DNA of 64,000 bases, from the NCBI GenBank assembly GCA_024220505.1, contig JAKZZE010000015.1, positions 434,001 through 498,000 on the forward strand, in the 5' to 3' direction. Positions 45,502 through 56,689 of the stretch are shown here, one piece after another. This stretch comes from Rhizopus arrhizus. Lineage: Eukaryota > Mucoromycota > Mucoromycetes > Mucorales > Rhizopodaceae. The first letter of the stretch is position 1; each line of letters begins with the position of its first letter. Position numbers and translations under genes: made by a program. The notes beneath the pieces were generated by a model, which saw only the letters and a list, made by a program, of their open reading frames with translations, did no database searches and was not told where the DNA came from.

Positions 45502-48148
45502 CTACCTTGTAGCGACATGTAGTATCTGTTGGTACCCTTCTCAAGAAGATAGTATATATAGTAACTTATAGAGTACCTTGTAAGCCAATATTTGTAACGT
45601 TAGAATATGTTGATACTTAATTAGGTTAAGGAGGATCGTAAAATATGCTCCTTATTCTGACGTCCAAAAAGAATTTGTAAAGAAATCCTACTAATCACAG
45701 ACCATGCTCATGTTGATTTCTAATGATAAGTAGCTTTTATACTCCAAATATTTTGCCTAACTTTAATATATGGCAAAATTAAGAGCAGCATATAAAACTA
45801 GCAATCTCAGTATATTTTTCTTCAATAATTAACATTCCTAAAAGAGATAATGTATAAAATGTAAATTGTATTTACATAATTGATAGGTACTCTTAGCAAT
45901 TAATCTTTGTGTATAGATGACAAGACACACTGAGTCAAACACACACCTTCAATCATAAAATTTAGATGTTCCTTTCTGGATATTTTGAATTGTAAAGATT
46001 TATAGCCATTAAATTTATTAACTTACTTCAGGCTTTTATGATAGAAAGAAGGATACCTTGTTGCTGATATAATGCCTTCCCCTTATATAAAACAGTGCTA
46101 TATATCTTTATCTAAAACACCTAAATCATCTAGCTACAAATGACAGTCGCGATTTTTTTTTCTTGCAGGCATTTTATAAAGACATGTGCTAATAAAATGA
46201 TTTTTTATACAGTAACGATCTATTACCTTTTAAATGTAATCGCAGCTATCGCTTTTTCTGAAATTTTAAAAGCGTTCTATTTTGGACTACTCACCAACAC
46301 TTATCATGTTGAATACAAGTTCTTCAGATAAAGTGTGGATAACACCTTTACTTACTTGTTGCGGCTTCTTATATCAGTATTTTGTCTGTTTATCATTGTA
46401 ATGGCCAGAGTAGGTCTTGCTTTACTTGATCTCCCATTCTTTCTTGAGACTATGAATTTTTAGTAGATGACTATTCAGTTTTGAAGTAGATTCAAAAGAC
46501 ATAGCAAAGCGATTATAAAATTGGATAAAGCAAGATAAAACATAGACAAGTAAGCAAAAGGAACCAATGACATAGAAAGAGCAAAAATAGGTGTCATAAC
46601 GCAAATGAAGCATATTCGAAGTACTAATAATATCAAATTATTAAGAAATGTCCTTGACAAGAAGCCATAAAATGATTTTTAAAGTTTATAAGAAAAAGGT
46701 GTTGATAAAAAAAAGCTCCTTTAAATATTTTTTTAAAAAAAAAATCTTTAGGAACCAGTCCATTTTTTGTTTATCTTTTGAAGAATTCCAAGATTCGTTT
46801 AACCATATTGGGAAGTAAATAAAGGAGTAAAGCCCTTTTTGGATGATGAGTAAGCAACGTAACAATTATTTGTTATAATTTTACTTGTCTTATTTAATTT
46901 TAACTGCTTATTACTTGAAGCATAAAATTAAAATAAAAAAGTATATCAACTTTTTCTTGACTTTTAACATAGCTTATGTTATGATAGATAGAGCGAGTCT
47001 TAACTTTTGTTTGTGCAACCATATTCTGCATAAAATTTACATAACATTTAAAGGCCAATCTTTCCTTATTGAGTCTTCCATGCTTAAAAATTACACATAT
47101 ACAAACATTTGCTTTTTATTTACATCTGGATCATGTTTAGTGTGAAATGTGATATTTCTATAAAGGAATTTTTTCTCAGTTATGTAAATTAAAAATAAGG
47201 ACCGTGTTGTGTCCAACCCCACTTGTAACACATGCTGTAAAACAAATCAACAGTCGTCAACAGCTTTCCCAAACAACAAACAAGACCACTGACTTATCAA
47301 TGCAAGCTTAATTTTTTTTCTTAGTTAATGCTCAGTAAGTCACAACGGTGGCTGCTAGCTAGAAAAAGAAGTAGGTGATTAACATCGCCTTTAATGTCTT
47401 GAACTTTATTAAACTTTTTCATGCAGACCAATTTTCTTTTGTCTCCACTTGAGATTGATATAATAAAAAATGCTAAACGTATGTTTACTGATGAACTCTT
47501 TACCGGTCAATATTCAAAGTTTATAGCCAAGCTTTTTCTACTTCAAGATATTTGAAACAGATATATACGTCTTATTACATTAGACTAATAATAGCCTTTA
47601 TTAAAACAACATATAAAGCATTTTGAAGCTAAAGTAGATATTCTTGTTTATTTTCTTTAAAAAACAATTATTTTAGCAATTGATGCTTTCTAAAAATTCA
47701 TTAATGATTTTGTGTCAATGATCTATGTAACTTATTCTTTATATGAATGATTGAATAACATAAAAGGAGGAGGACCATTTCTTAGTACATAGAAGTATTT
47801 ATATTCAACTACTAATCATTTTCTTTGTATGTTTTCAAAAAGAGATACTTGCGTTGATTTTCATAGAAGCAATGCTACTGCTGATGCAAACTTTAGTGTA
47901 TGAACTTTACAATCTTGTTTTCAAAATTGTACAGCTATAATTCTTCATTGATAATTAAATTTTTATAATCCTACAGTCGATATTCTTTAAATTGAAGTGC
48001 ATGGACTTTATATTCTTTTATGGTCAACTGTTTTTTTTACCAATAACTAGTCAAGTTAAAGATGGAAAGAGATGCAATTTACTTTTAAAAGCTACTTGAA
48101 ATCTTTCTCCTGTTGCGTCTAATAGGTAAAAATTTGGACAGTCATCTA

Positions 48149-48188
<40 letters not shown>

Positions 48189-48755
48189 AAGAGGAAGAGA
48201 AAAAATATTTATTTTGATATTTACTATATGAACTTTTAGAAAAACATATTGATCTTCATCTAATTCATAGAAGGGCTAACATTAGGATTGATTATACTAT
48301 CTAATTTCATAAAGACATCGTATATGACACCTGGCGCTAATTATAAAAATCAAATGAAGCGTAGCATAGACTCAAGAATAAGAAATGAAGAATAAAAGGA
48401 TAAAGACAAAGGGTAAACTTATCCATAAAGAGCAATAAAGTATATATCATCATTAAGCATAGCCAACATATACACAATCATTCAAGCCTTGGTAGAAAAT
48501 TAACATAAAGCGAACTTTGTTAATATTGACACTCTGTAAAGTCACTAAAGGTCAAAATCCAGGTTTTTTTTTTAAAAAAATATTCCTTTCAGATTAAGGC
48601 TATATAATAGAAAAAGTCTGCAAGAAACCTCACTGTAACAAATACAAAGTAATCTATCAAAATTTCTCACTATGTCTGATGGAGGATGATTTTCAATAAA
48701 ATCAAGGATTTGCTTTATATTAAGTTGTGTTATCTACATTTGTTTGGTATTCTCT
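45502..48755. other. Long AT-rich stretch without genes
   Basis: About 3.25 kb with scattered short frames lacking family content (for example 46140-46331 and 46885-47145). It may contain old transposon debris. A 37-nt A run is listed separately. Confidence 0.45.
48150..48186. repeat. Homopolymer A run, 37 nt
   Basis: Uninterrupted A tract followed by GGAAGAGGAAGAG. Could be the tail of an old retrotransposed sequence or simple slippage; no retrogene body was recognised upstream. Confidence 0.8.
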
Positions 48756-49919
48756 TTAATTCATCAAATTATTATTTTCAGATGTATCGGCTGAATAAGG
48801 GGGAGGTCGGCTGGATGTGATGCCGTTCATGCTTATGAATGTATGTTGATGATCAGATGATGATGATGATGTACCCATTGCCAATAAAACACTATCTCTT
48901 TCTGTGCCATATGCCGGTGGAGGAGATAAAGTGCCTTGGGAAGGTGCTAACCCCCATTTTTTGACGTTAGCCTCAACAAATACAAATCCCCTTTGCCCCA
49001 AATTGACATGAATCTGGCAAGGACCGTTTGCACCGATTGTTGGGAACAAATTCCACCTTATACCAGTATAAGCATCCTCAAGTCTTCTTCCATTTCTTGT
49101 GAAAAATATGGATCCAGTTCGATGTCGATATCCTACACCAACAACATCACCATGTTTAAAGGGCAAGCCGTGAGGCTTGCTGTTAAAGGGTGAACTAAAA
49201 TATTTACAGCCATTGTTAGAGAAATAGCCTATAGAATATCGATTCCAGCCTGTTCAAACTGTTGAATAAATAATATAAAAAAAGAGCATGTGAATTGCTA
49301 TTTTACCTGGTAATCTCCAACTTGGATAGGGCTTTGTCGCAACACCAACAGATACGGTTGTATTCTCAGACTTTTCATACATTTTTGCCTATAAGTATAA
49401 ATTCATAAATTGATCCTCTTTGTTTTAATCAACTTCTCTACCTCCCAGTAATAAACTTCTTGATTCCTAGGAAGTGGCAGATTAGTCTGTACGCAGTTTT
49501 CACCTTCCATAAATTGAATTTCAGTTCTGCCGGCTACAAAGCAGTTGGCTTCTGGTTCTCCTTCAAACTCAAATGCTGAAACACCTTTTTCTTGAATGGA
49601 TACAAATTGTGGAGGTGTAATGTCTGTGGGAATGCTGTTAGGTGGATGATGTTCTTGCCAAGCTATTCCAGCACTTTATTTAGAATCCTATTTTGTGTTT
49701 GTATTTATTTTCTTTACTTTTTGCTCTTTCATAACTGAGTCTAGCATCTTCTGATAAATGAGCGACTTCCTCTTCCGAATCTGAAGGTACTTCTTCAAAG
49801 TCGCCATTATAGGATAAAGGAAGTTCTATAGGAGGCCTTGAGAAGAATAATAATATAACTATAACTACTAGAAATACTACAACTCCTACTATAAATATCC
49901 ATGTATAGGACGAGTGCAT
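48756..49919 (-). CDS. SSH4: SPRY-domain Rsp5 adaptor, Ssh4/Ear1 type
   Basis: Exons 49919-49718, 49662-49442, 49388-49307 and 49249-48756 give 332 residues. Endosomal/vacuolar membrane adaptor that recruits the ubiquitin ligase Rsp5 to cargo. One N-terminal transmembrane helix (residues about 7-28, IFIVGVVVFLVVIVILLFF) is followed by an acidic linker, the HPPNSIPTDITPPQFVSIQE motif of the family and a SPRY domain (about 110-245, with YYWEAKMYEKSENTTVSVG, YSIGYFSNNGCKYF and GSIFFTRNGRRLEDAYTG). Two PY-type motifs near the end (PPAY and PPPY) would bind Rsp5 WW domains. The exon 2 acceptor is GGAATAG at 49663-49669; a nearer AG breaks frame. Confidence 0.88.
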
Positions 49920-50224
49920 TTTTTATAGCAGGAGGAAGAAAAAGGGACTCTACGTCACTGCTATCATGTTTTTTCTAAATCAAATTAGGAAACTCCACAG
50001 TGTTGAGTAGCTTTTACGCCGATTAGTTTTAAGTTGATATCAACGTGCAATAAGCCGAAGTTTGCTTTTGCTACAATGCATAGCCAGTGTCCATCATTTT
50101 TATATAAATGGTTGTATTATGCATGTTCGTTCTTTAATAGAATATGTAAACAATGTATATCTTATTGGTCAAGTTTATGCAATTTTTTTTCTTAGTTCTA
50201 ACGCGGTATATTGCTTATCATTAA

Positions 50225-50688
50225 CTATTCAGCCAAGCTGATTAAATGAGCTGAAGAAGAGACTATTTCCATTGTGCACATTTTTTCTGCAATTGTAAAG
50301 TGATAACTTGCTAAAGCTGACCAAACAGTTGTCAATTCACTGTATTTAAAAGTGTGTTAACAGAACAAGCGTTATCGATTTTTCTTTCAATACCTTTGTT
50401 TTATTTTGATCACTCCTTCGTTATGATACTGATTCCAGCTCAAGATATTGACGTAACAAGAAGTTCCTAATTGTCCAAAAACAAATTCTAAAGCTTGATG
50501 TATACTCATTCGAAAAGAAAGCTCAGTGATTTCAACTTCAAGATTTTCATCAGACCAACTATAAAACCATAATAAGCCTTTGTTTCCAAGGTATTCTTTT
50601 TATACGTTTACATTTTCACTTTCAAATATTGCCATTCATTAACTGGCTTATATTTCTTAAACCATGGCTTAATGGTTTCTGTTGACAT
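50225..50688 (-). CDS. RNase P/MRP protein subunit, Rpp14/Pop8-like
   Basis: Exons 50688-50612, 50558-50394 and 50339-50225 give 118 residues. The protein reads VNEWQYLKVKIWSDENLEVE, SIHQALEFVFGQLGTSCYV, NILSWNQYHNEGVIKIKQ and ELTTVWSALASY, matching the small Pop5/Rpp14 fold (YxYLKV start, LFGxxG middle, LxxLWSxL end). Size is right for Rpp14/Pop8. It would act in tRNA 5' processing and rRNA processing in the nucleus. The frame is also open for about 37 codons upstream of the ATG without another Met, so an undetected 5' exon is possible. It lies head-to-tail between UPF0357 and SSH4. Confidence 0.72.
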
Positions 50689-51058
50689 TTGAATGAAAGC
50701 AGAAGGGAAAAATTGTTTGTAGTGGAGGCTTAGAGTGATAGGAATTTCAATTGCGTTCTGGAAATCACCACACTCAGAAAGACCTATTTTAAGAGGTCCT
50801 GCATTTCATTTTTTTTTTTTATTAGGACAAAGCCCTATTGGGTGTAAGACATTGACAAGGCAATTAAATTTATAAAAAAAATCATATTGCAACTGAACAA
50901 TATTTAATTAAGTCATCTATGCTTTCTTGCCAATATTATTCTAAAAATATAATGAAAAAAGCAATTGATTTGGTATGCAAACTTGTGATTTAATTGGAAA
51001 AAAATTGTATTAATCAAGTAAATCTCAAACTCCTTCCTATGAGTAATGCTCTACAATA

Positions 51059-51552
51059 TCAAGAAAAGCTAACAAATTTTGGATCGAGTGGTAGACCTGT
51101 GTCCGGGTCAATGTTCTGTATAAAAAGCAAAATTAGTATTTTTCATTAACGAAGTAATCAAATTCCTTACATTCTTTTTCAATAACTTTTGTTGTCTAAT
51201 GAGGCGAGCTTGGTCAAATGAAACTTTTTGTTTTTTCATAATTTTCAGAATCTCTTCCTTGTCTTTTAAACCAGCTCTTGAGTCATCTTGGTCCAAGTTG
51301 GCTGTCAGGTCAAACTGTGAACTTGTTAAACCATCTTCAATGTCAGTTTCAAATGAACCTTCAGTAGTTGGTAATAAATGGTATCCAATCAAACGGTTAG
51401 TTTTGTCAGCAATGATAGAGCCAAGGTGTAATATATGCTGTCGATAAAACCAACATACTAAATAATATAACTTGTAAGTTTTTGAAAAATATACTGCAAC
51501 TTTCTTATTTACAGGATATCAGTAATAAAATAAGGGCTAAATAAATCAACAT
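51059..51552 (-). CDS. UPF0357 family small membrane protein
   Basis: Exons 51552-51513, 51457-51171 and 51115-51059 give 127 residues. A hydrophobic N-terminal helix (MLIYLALILLLIS) is followed by the family wording SFETDIEDGLTSSQFDL, DSRAGL, KEEILKIMKKQKVSFDQARL and the terminal DPKFVSFS. These pieces match fungal UPF0357 (yeast YCL012C) proteins, whose function is unknown. The first exon of 40 nt was inferred because frame, splice sites and the typical N-terminal anchor all fit. Confidence 0.78.
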
Positions 51553-51598
51553 TTGAATTGAACAATAAAACAAAGGAGAAAAGAGAGAGGGAAAAAGC

Positions 51599-51733
51599 TC
51601 AGCTACAGTAACACGAGAATTTTCTTAGTCCTCTAAAATTGGGTAAACGGCTTGGCGCACGTAAATCTTTCCAAATCGGTGTGTTATAGAGGGTTAAAAT
51701 AGGTTGCGAATAGTTTTCTGGTAATGGATATTT
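51599..51733 (-). CDS. Possible terminal exon of an unidentified gene
   Basis: After an ACAG acceptor at 51734-51737 a frame of 44 codons opens (KYPLPENYSQPILTLYNT, PIWKDLRAPSRLPNFRG) and ends in a stop 46 bp upstream of the UPF0357 start. The wording is strongly protein-like. Upstream exons could not be assembled; F-box-like wording at 52404-52306 may belong to the same gene. Confidence 0.35.
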   Translation of the reverse strand, partial: KYPLPENYSQPILTLYNTPIWKDLRAPSRLPNFRGLRKFSCYCS

Positions 51734-52305
51734 CTGTAGTCAGTAAAGATTATGTCTTGAAATCTGATTATTTATTTTTATACTTCTTTTTAGCTAGTTT
51801 ACTATTTCAGCATCAACATAAGGAGTATTTAAAATACAATAAAATAAAGCTTTACTGCTATTAGACAGCTCCTTTAAGAATTAACTCTAGGTTATTTAAA
51901 CTAGTATTTGTTGTAAGAATTAATATATAGTACCAGATATATCTATGATGAAAAGTATAACGCCTATATATGTATACATACCTTTTATAGCCAAGTTTAC
52001 TGAAATCGAAAGCATAATGAAACATTCTGACATGCCATTGTAATCATTCATACCGACACTTGATTGTTTAGTGTTAATTACCGATGCTTTAGTATTTATA
52101 GTTACATATCTCCATTTGAAACCGGGGACTGGAAAAAAGCTAATTAGCCCGTGGCATGGATCTTTGATTTTTACAACTTTTGGCCTCTTGTTCGATTTAG
52201 CCAGCAATACATGCCAGTGCCGGTATAAATTGGACAGGAACAACAGGCAATTTCTCGATTGTAGGTGTCATGATCATTTATTTTTCTAATTTTCTGTAAA
52301 TATAA

Positions 52306-52404
52306 TCAATTTGGTTTATCATTTGAAGAGATATCAAATCCAGGCACATTGCGCCACAAAGATTTGTCTTTCATTAGTCTTTGCCAGCAATATCCAAAGG
52401 CAAC
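52306..52404 (-). pseudogene. F-box-like fragment
   Basis: Reads VAFGYCWQRLMKDKSLWRNV then PGFDISSNDKPN and a stop. The C-W-x-R-L-x7-LW pattern resembles the second half of an F-box. No intact gene could be built, so it is either an exon of the gene ending at 51599 or a relic. Confidence 0.35.
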
Positions 52405-52507
52405 CGATTAATAGTTTTAGAATTCGATTCCTATTTAAAGTGTAAGACTGTTATTCATTATACATTGCATACGCACCGCTTATTTGAACTTATAGGATAG
52501 ATAATTG

Positions 52508-52836
52508 TTATACTTTTGTGAAAATAACACAGCATCCTTTTTTCAAAGTTTCAATAACGTTGTTTAAATTAGCTGTAGCTACCACAACACATTCAGCTGA
52601 TAGAGCATGACTATAATGTTTACATGGATGGTCCTTTAGGCTAAAAATAGTTGAGGGAAATTCGGCTTTGGATTCATCAAAGTAAGCACAATCGGACTGT
52701 TCACAAAGTTGAAGTTGGTCACCCGCACTCTCATAATAAGCTGAGAAATTGAGTACCAAAAACTGTTGTTGAACAGATAACTGTAATGATATAATACTTT
52801 GTTGTTCACCAAGAAAAAGTTGACAAATAGTTGCAT
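52508..52836 (-). pseudogene. Fragment of an unidentified dispersed protein
   Basis: Open from 52836 to 52508 in one frame when read without a start codon: ICQLFLGEQQSIISLQLSVQ, VLNFSAYYESAGDQLQLCEQ, SLKDHPCKHYSHALSAECVV. It resembles, from memory, part of a dispersed Mucorales sequence with several Cys/His residues. No start or flanking exon found. Confidence 0.35.
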
Positions 52837-53104
52837 TCTAAATAGTACGTTTCTAATAAAGCCAGATGGCCTGAGAGCATGCTCAATGAAAACATCAGCA
52901 TACTGTGGCCTTATAACAGATGATAATTAAACTCTTCTTGTATATCGTTTTAAGCTATTCCCCGGCTTTTCTACTATCACTTCATCCGTGGTTTTTTTAT
53001 GATACTCGCACTCTTTGAATCTTGTATTCTTGTGTCCCTCTTTACCATATTTACTACACTTGAGGATTTGTTTTCTTTATCTTGCTTCTCGGATTCTAAT
53101 CGCT

Positions 53105-53135
<31 letters not shown>

Positions 53136-53559
53136 GACTTTGTTACTTTTGTTTCATAGTCATACTTTATGTCTCGACGTTTTCCTTTTTTACTCTCTGT
53201 GCATAACGACGAGTTAGTCGGATTTTATCAAGGATTATGAACTTAATAACTTTATCATAAAAAGGGCAAGCGTTGAATACAATATGGCCTCAGCTACGCA
53301 TTAAATCTTTTAAGAATACACTCAATATTCTTTATATGTTTAGTGCTGATCTTTTACCTAAAATATTCGACTGTTTCTTTCTTTGACATTTTAATAGCAT
53401 AAATATTCTGCTTAGAAGAGAGAAAAAAAATAGTTAAACAAACCTACCCAAAGAGGAATTTTTTTTATTGATCAATATATTTTTATTTTGCGTTATTGCG
53501 AAAAGTATCTGGCGTCTCCTCCCTCCTTTTTTTTTTTTTCAAAACCTCAGTTTTCACAG

Positions 53560-54340
53560 GTTTGACGAATTTCTTTCAGCTAACATGAATGTTGGAAGTA
53601 TCTTCTTCAATAAAAATGCAGTTCACTTCAAAGCTCATGTTCTCATTATTTAGCCGCGATTGAGATGCGATTTTCCTTGCTAAGAGAGTTTCATCTGAAT
53701 TAAGATACTCAGTAAGATTTTCTAGCTTCTTTAAACCTAAAGCACAGTGCTCTTAAAGGAGGCAATAAACTTGTGTTTTGAAAATAGAAATTCTTGGATA
53801 TTTTTCAACCAAAATTTCTCATTTCTGCTCTAAAGTCATGAGTGCAAAATTGTCAGTAATTTTCACAATAAATAACGTGCGCTCCACTTTTAATCCATCC
53901 TTTTTAGCACGGTTTCTTTTATTCTTCTCAGAAACTTCTTGATTCCCATTCCACATCTTTCAAAAATAATATGCAGTAGAAAGTATAATGCCCGTTCTTG
54001 ATGCGGCATTTTTTATGGGAGCCATCTCAATTATCAAAAAGATAAAATCGACAATTTACTTGTCAGTGTATGATCTGTAGAATATTGGCATTTTGAAGTT
54101 ATTATTTATTGTAGTATTACTTGAAAATCTTTTAGCAAAGCCTTGTATTTAGATTTTTTCGTTCTTTTCAGTTGTATTTTGCTCCCTATCTGCTCCATCA
54201 TCCATCGTTCCATGCATGATTGGTATCAAGCTGGTGTAAACCTCGACTATTTGCTCCTCAAAATTATTGAAATTTTCAAGAGAAAGATGCCCATATGAAC
54301 ATCTATTGTCATTATTATCTTTAAGCTGTAATGAGGTGTG
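53560..54340 (-). pseudogene. Tc1/mariner-like transposase relic
   Basis: Decayed frames read, in order, an acidic N-terminal part (LENFNNFEEQIVEVYTSLIP), the helix-turn-helix start MAPIKNAASRTGI with AKKDGLKVERTLFIVKI, and then NMSFEVNCIFIEEDTSNIHV, which matches the second catalytic-Asp motif of Tc1/mariner DDE transposases with the Asp altered. Stops and frame changes separate the pieces. Ends were not located. Confidence 0.5.
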
Positions 54341-54520
54341 TTACAAAAAAGTTTATTCCTAATTATTGCCTTTATTTTCTTATCAATTCGGTTACATTTT
54401 CTCAATTGATCAATAAAACTTTTCTCATTTTAAAAATTCTAAATTGTTATTTTATTAGAAAATTTTCTCAATTATTTGAAAATACAATAGTAATACGATT
54501 TTCGAGACAATCTCTTAAAA

Positions 54521-54956
54521 CGATTCAACGGTCAACCTGCTAAGATTCTGTCTCGATGCCGCCCTAAAATTGGTACTGATCCTATCCTTTGGCTTCTCAT
54601 GGCTCGTCTTGAACGTGGTCGATATCTACGCTAGAGATTGAGCCAGCTACCTGACGGAAGGCTAAAAACATGTCCTTGTCACATAAATCACCTTTTCACG
54701 AAACAGTACTCCATCTATTGCTTGCACATGCACCATCGATTACGAATGCCTCTCTCGGTCCTAATCCTCTGTCTTTCCTGCTGACTCCATTACCTAAGAA
54801 ACCTATTCTGTCTCCCTAGAAAGCTATCGCTTATAGAGTTCGATGGCCCGTTACTTGTACATTACTAATGAACTCGATTACTTGGCTCATGAAGAGATCT
54901 CAACTATCCCTCTAGAACCTGGTATTCAATTCTTAAATTGGTTATCCCAGAATTAG
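54521..54956 (+). pseudogene. LINE reverse transcriptase C-terminal fragment
   Basis: Reads RCRPKIGTDPILWLLMARLE, a stop, RLSQLPDGRLKTCPCHINHL and CLHMHHRL (a Cys/His cluster). After a frame change it continues NELDYLAHEEISTIPLEPGI ending FLNWLSQN and a stop. The CPC...H...H cluster and the NWL ending resemble the tail of non-LTR retrotransposon ORF2 in Mucorales, as I recall it. 5'-truncated and mutated. Confidence 0.45.
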
Positions 54957-55457
54957 TTTCAAGTGTTTAAGTATTTTTCATTACTTCTTTTCTTCTTCTA
55001 CATTTTTATCTTTGCGCCCAAAAGGCTTTCTAGTTTCTCTTTTACTTTGTTGATCTGGCGTGGACAATTCAATGTATTTTAGACACTACGTGCCCCTTTC
55101 GCCTTTTTAATTTTTTATAAATAAAAAACTGTTTAATCGTAGTAATACGATTTCTCACACTAAGGTCTATGACATGTCTTTCCCTCCTTACTCATTTGCT
55201 TTCCTTTTACTTTTTTTTCGTTCTTGATCCCAAAGGATGGCTATTGATTCTCTTACAATCCTTTTTGATCTGACTTGGGTGATTAAGGTATATTGAAGAC
55301 ACCGCATGCTCACTTCAGTCCTTTTTTAGTATTTAATTGTAGTAATACTATTTTATGAAAAAACGAAAACGCTGTCACGATTCCATGTGATAATCTCCTC
55401 TACCCGCATTTTCTTTTTTCCAGTTTCTTCTTTCTTTCTTCTTAAAACGTTCAAAAA
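54957..55457. other. Upstream region of PEX11
   Basis: No gene seen. A pyrimidine-rich stretch (about 55410-55445) directly precedes the PEX11 ATG. The GTAGTAATAC motif occurs at 55139-55148 and, as GTAGTAATAC, again near 55340. Confidence 0.35.
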
Positions 55458-56376
55458 ATGGTTCTAACTCACGAAAAAGTGGATGCTTTCAATCGTTACT
55501 TGGGAACCACGGTTGGTAGAGAAAAACTCTGTCGTCTTGTCCAATATTTTGCTCGCTTTTATGCATATTATTTATTCCGCACCGGTGCATCAAAAGATAC
55601 CGTTCAACGTTGGGTTGACCTGAAGACACACCTTGGTAACGGTAGAAAGTTCTTTCGTCTTTTGAAACCAGTTGAGTTTGCTCAGGTTGGTGTCAAGAGC
55701 TTATCTATGAATGATCAAGTCTTACGTTATACTGCTGTTGCCAAACAAGCTGGTATGTTCTTTTATTATCTCAGTGAAGCATTTGTTTTGGTATAACAAA
55801 AATCAAGAAGCTGGATGAGTTTTTGTATGCGTTTGCTCATGTACTTTTTTTATGTATAGTCTAACGCTATCAACTTTTACAAGCCCTCCAATATCAAGAA
55901 GATCACTGAGTTTGGTCAAAAGTGTTGGTTAACTGCCCTTGTTGCCTCTTTGCTTTCAGGTTTGTATAAATCTAAACAATTGGTTGCTCGTGAGAAGATA
56001 CTTGAGAAGACGCGTAAAATGATTGTCAATTCTGAAAAAGATTCTGAAGTACAAATTTTAGAATTGAAGGCTCAAGAAAAGACTCTTGCCAAGTAAAGAT
56101 ATACTAAAATGAAAGGGATGAATGCTGATACAAATTCTTTTTTTTTAAAAAAAAAAATAGGGATAAATACAACACTAGATATCAGATGATTCAAGATGCT
56201 GTGGATGCAATTATTCCACTTGCTGGGTTGGGTTATCTTAAAGCAGATGAAGGAATTGTGGGTTTAGCTGGGTAAAGATTATAAAGTGATTTGATTCATG
56301 TATCATTAACAAAACCTATAGTATGACTACCTCTATATTAGCCATGAATACTCAATGGAAAAAATTAAACTGTTAA
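55458..56376 (+). CDS. PEX11: Peroxisomal membrane protein Pex11
   Basis: Exons 55458-55790, 55860-56092, 56161-56271 and 56322-56376 give 243 residues. Pex11 remodels the peroxisomal membrane and starts fission. Family wording: VDAFNRYLGTTVGREKLCRL, VQYFARFYAYYLF, the amphipathic-helix region around GNGRKFFRLLKPVEF, then FGQKCWLTALVASLLSGLYK, and a C-terminal hydrophobic stretch IIPLAGLGYL with a short end WKKLNC. Length is typical. All introns are canonical. Confidence 0.95.
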
Positions 56377-56689
56377 TAAAGATTCTTTATTTATTCCTTC
56401 CTGATATTCTTTAGCATATGATCAGCAATAATTGATCTACAGTAGATCTCGTATCGATGTAAGCAGGTATAAACAGTATTTTCTTGGAATGTAGATGATA
56501 ATTGGTATTTCATTGGGATTTATTCGCACAGCAATAGAAAATTAGAACAAAAATAAAATGACATTCATCAGCTAAGCATTAATTTATAAAAAAAAAAAAA
56601 AAGATACGATCCATCATTTGGTTATACAGTCAGTCTGGTAGATATTGTCGATTACAAAAAAAGTAATTGGATGTCGTACCTAATTCAAT

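Noticed and set aside
49660..49720. Same kind of frame mismatch in the SSH4-like gene
   Set aside because: The acceptor GGAATAG at 49663-49669 resolves it and improves the match to the family.
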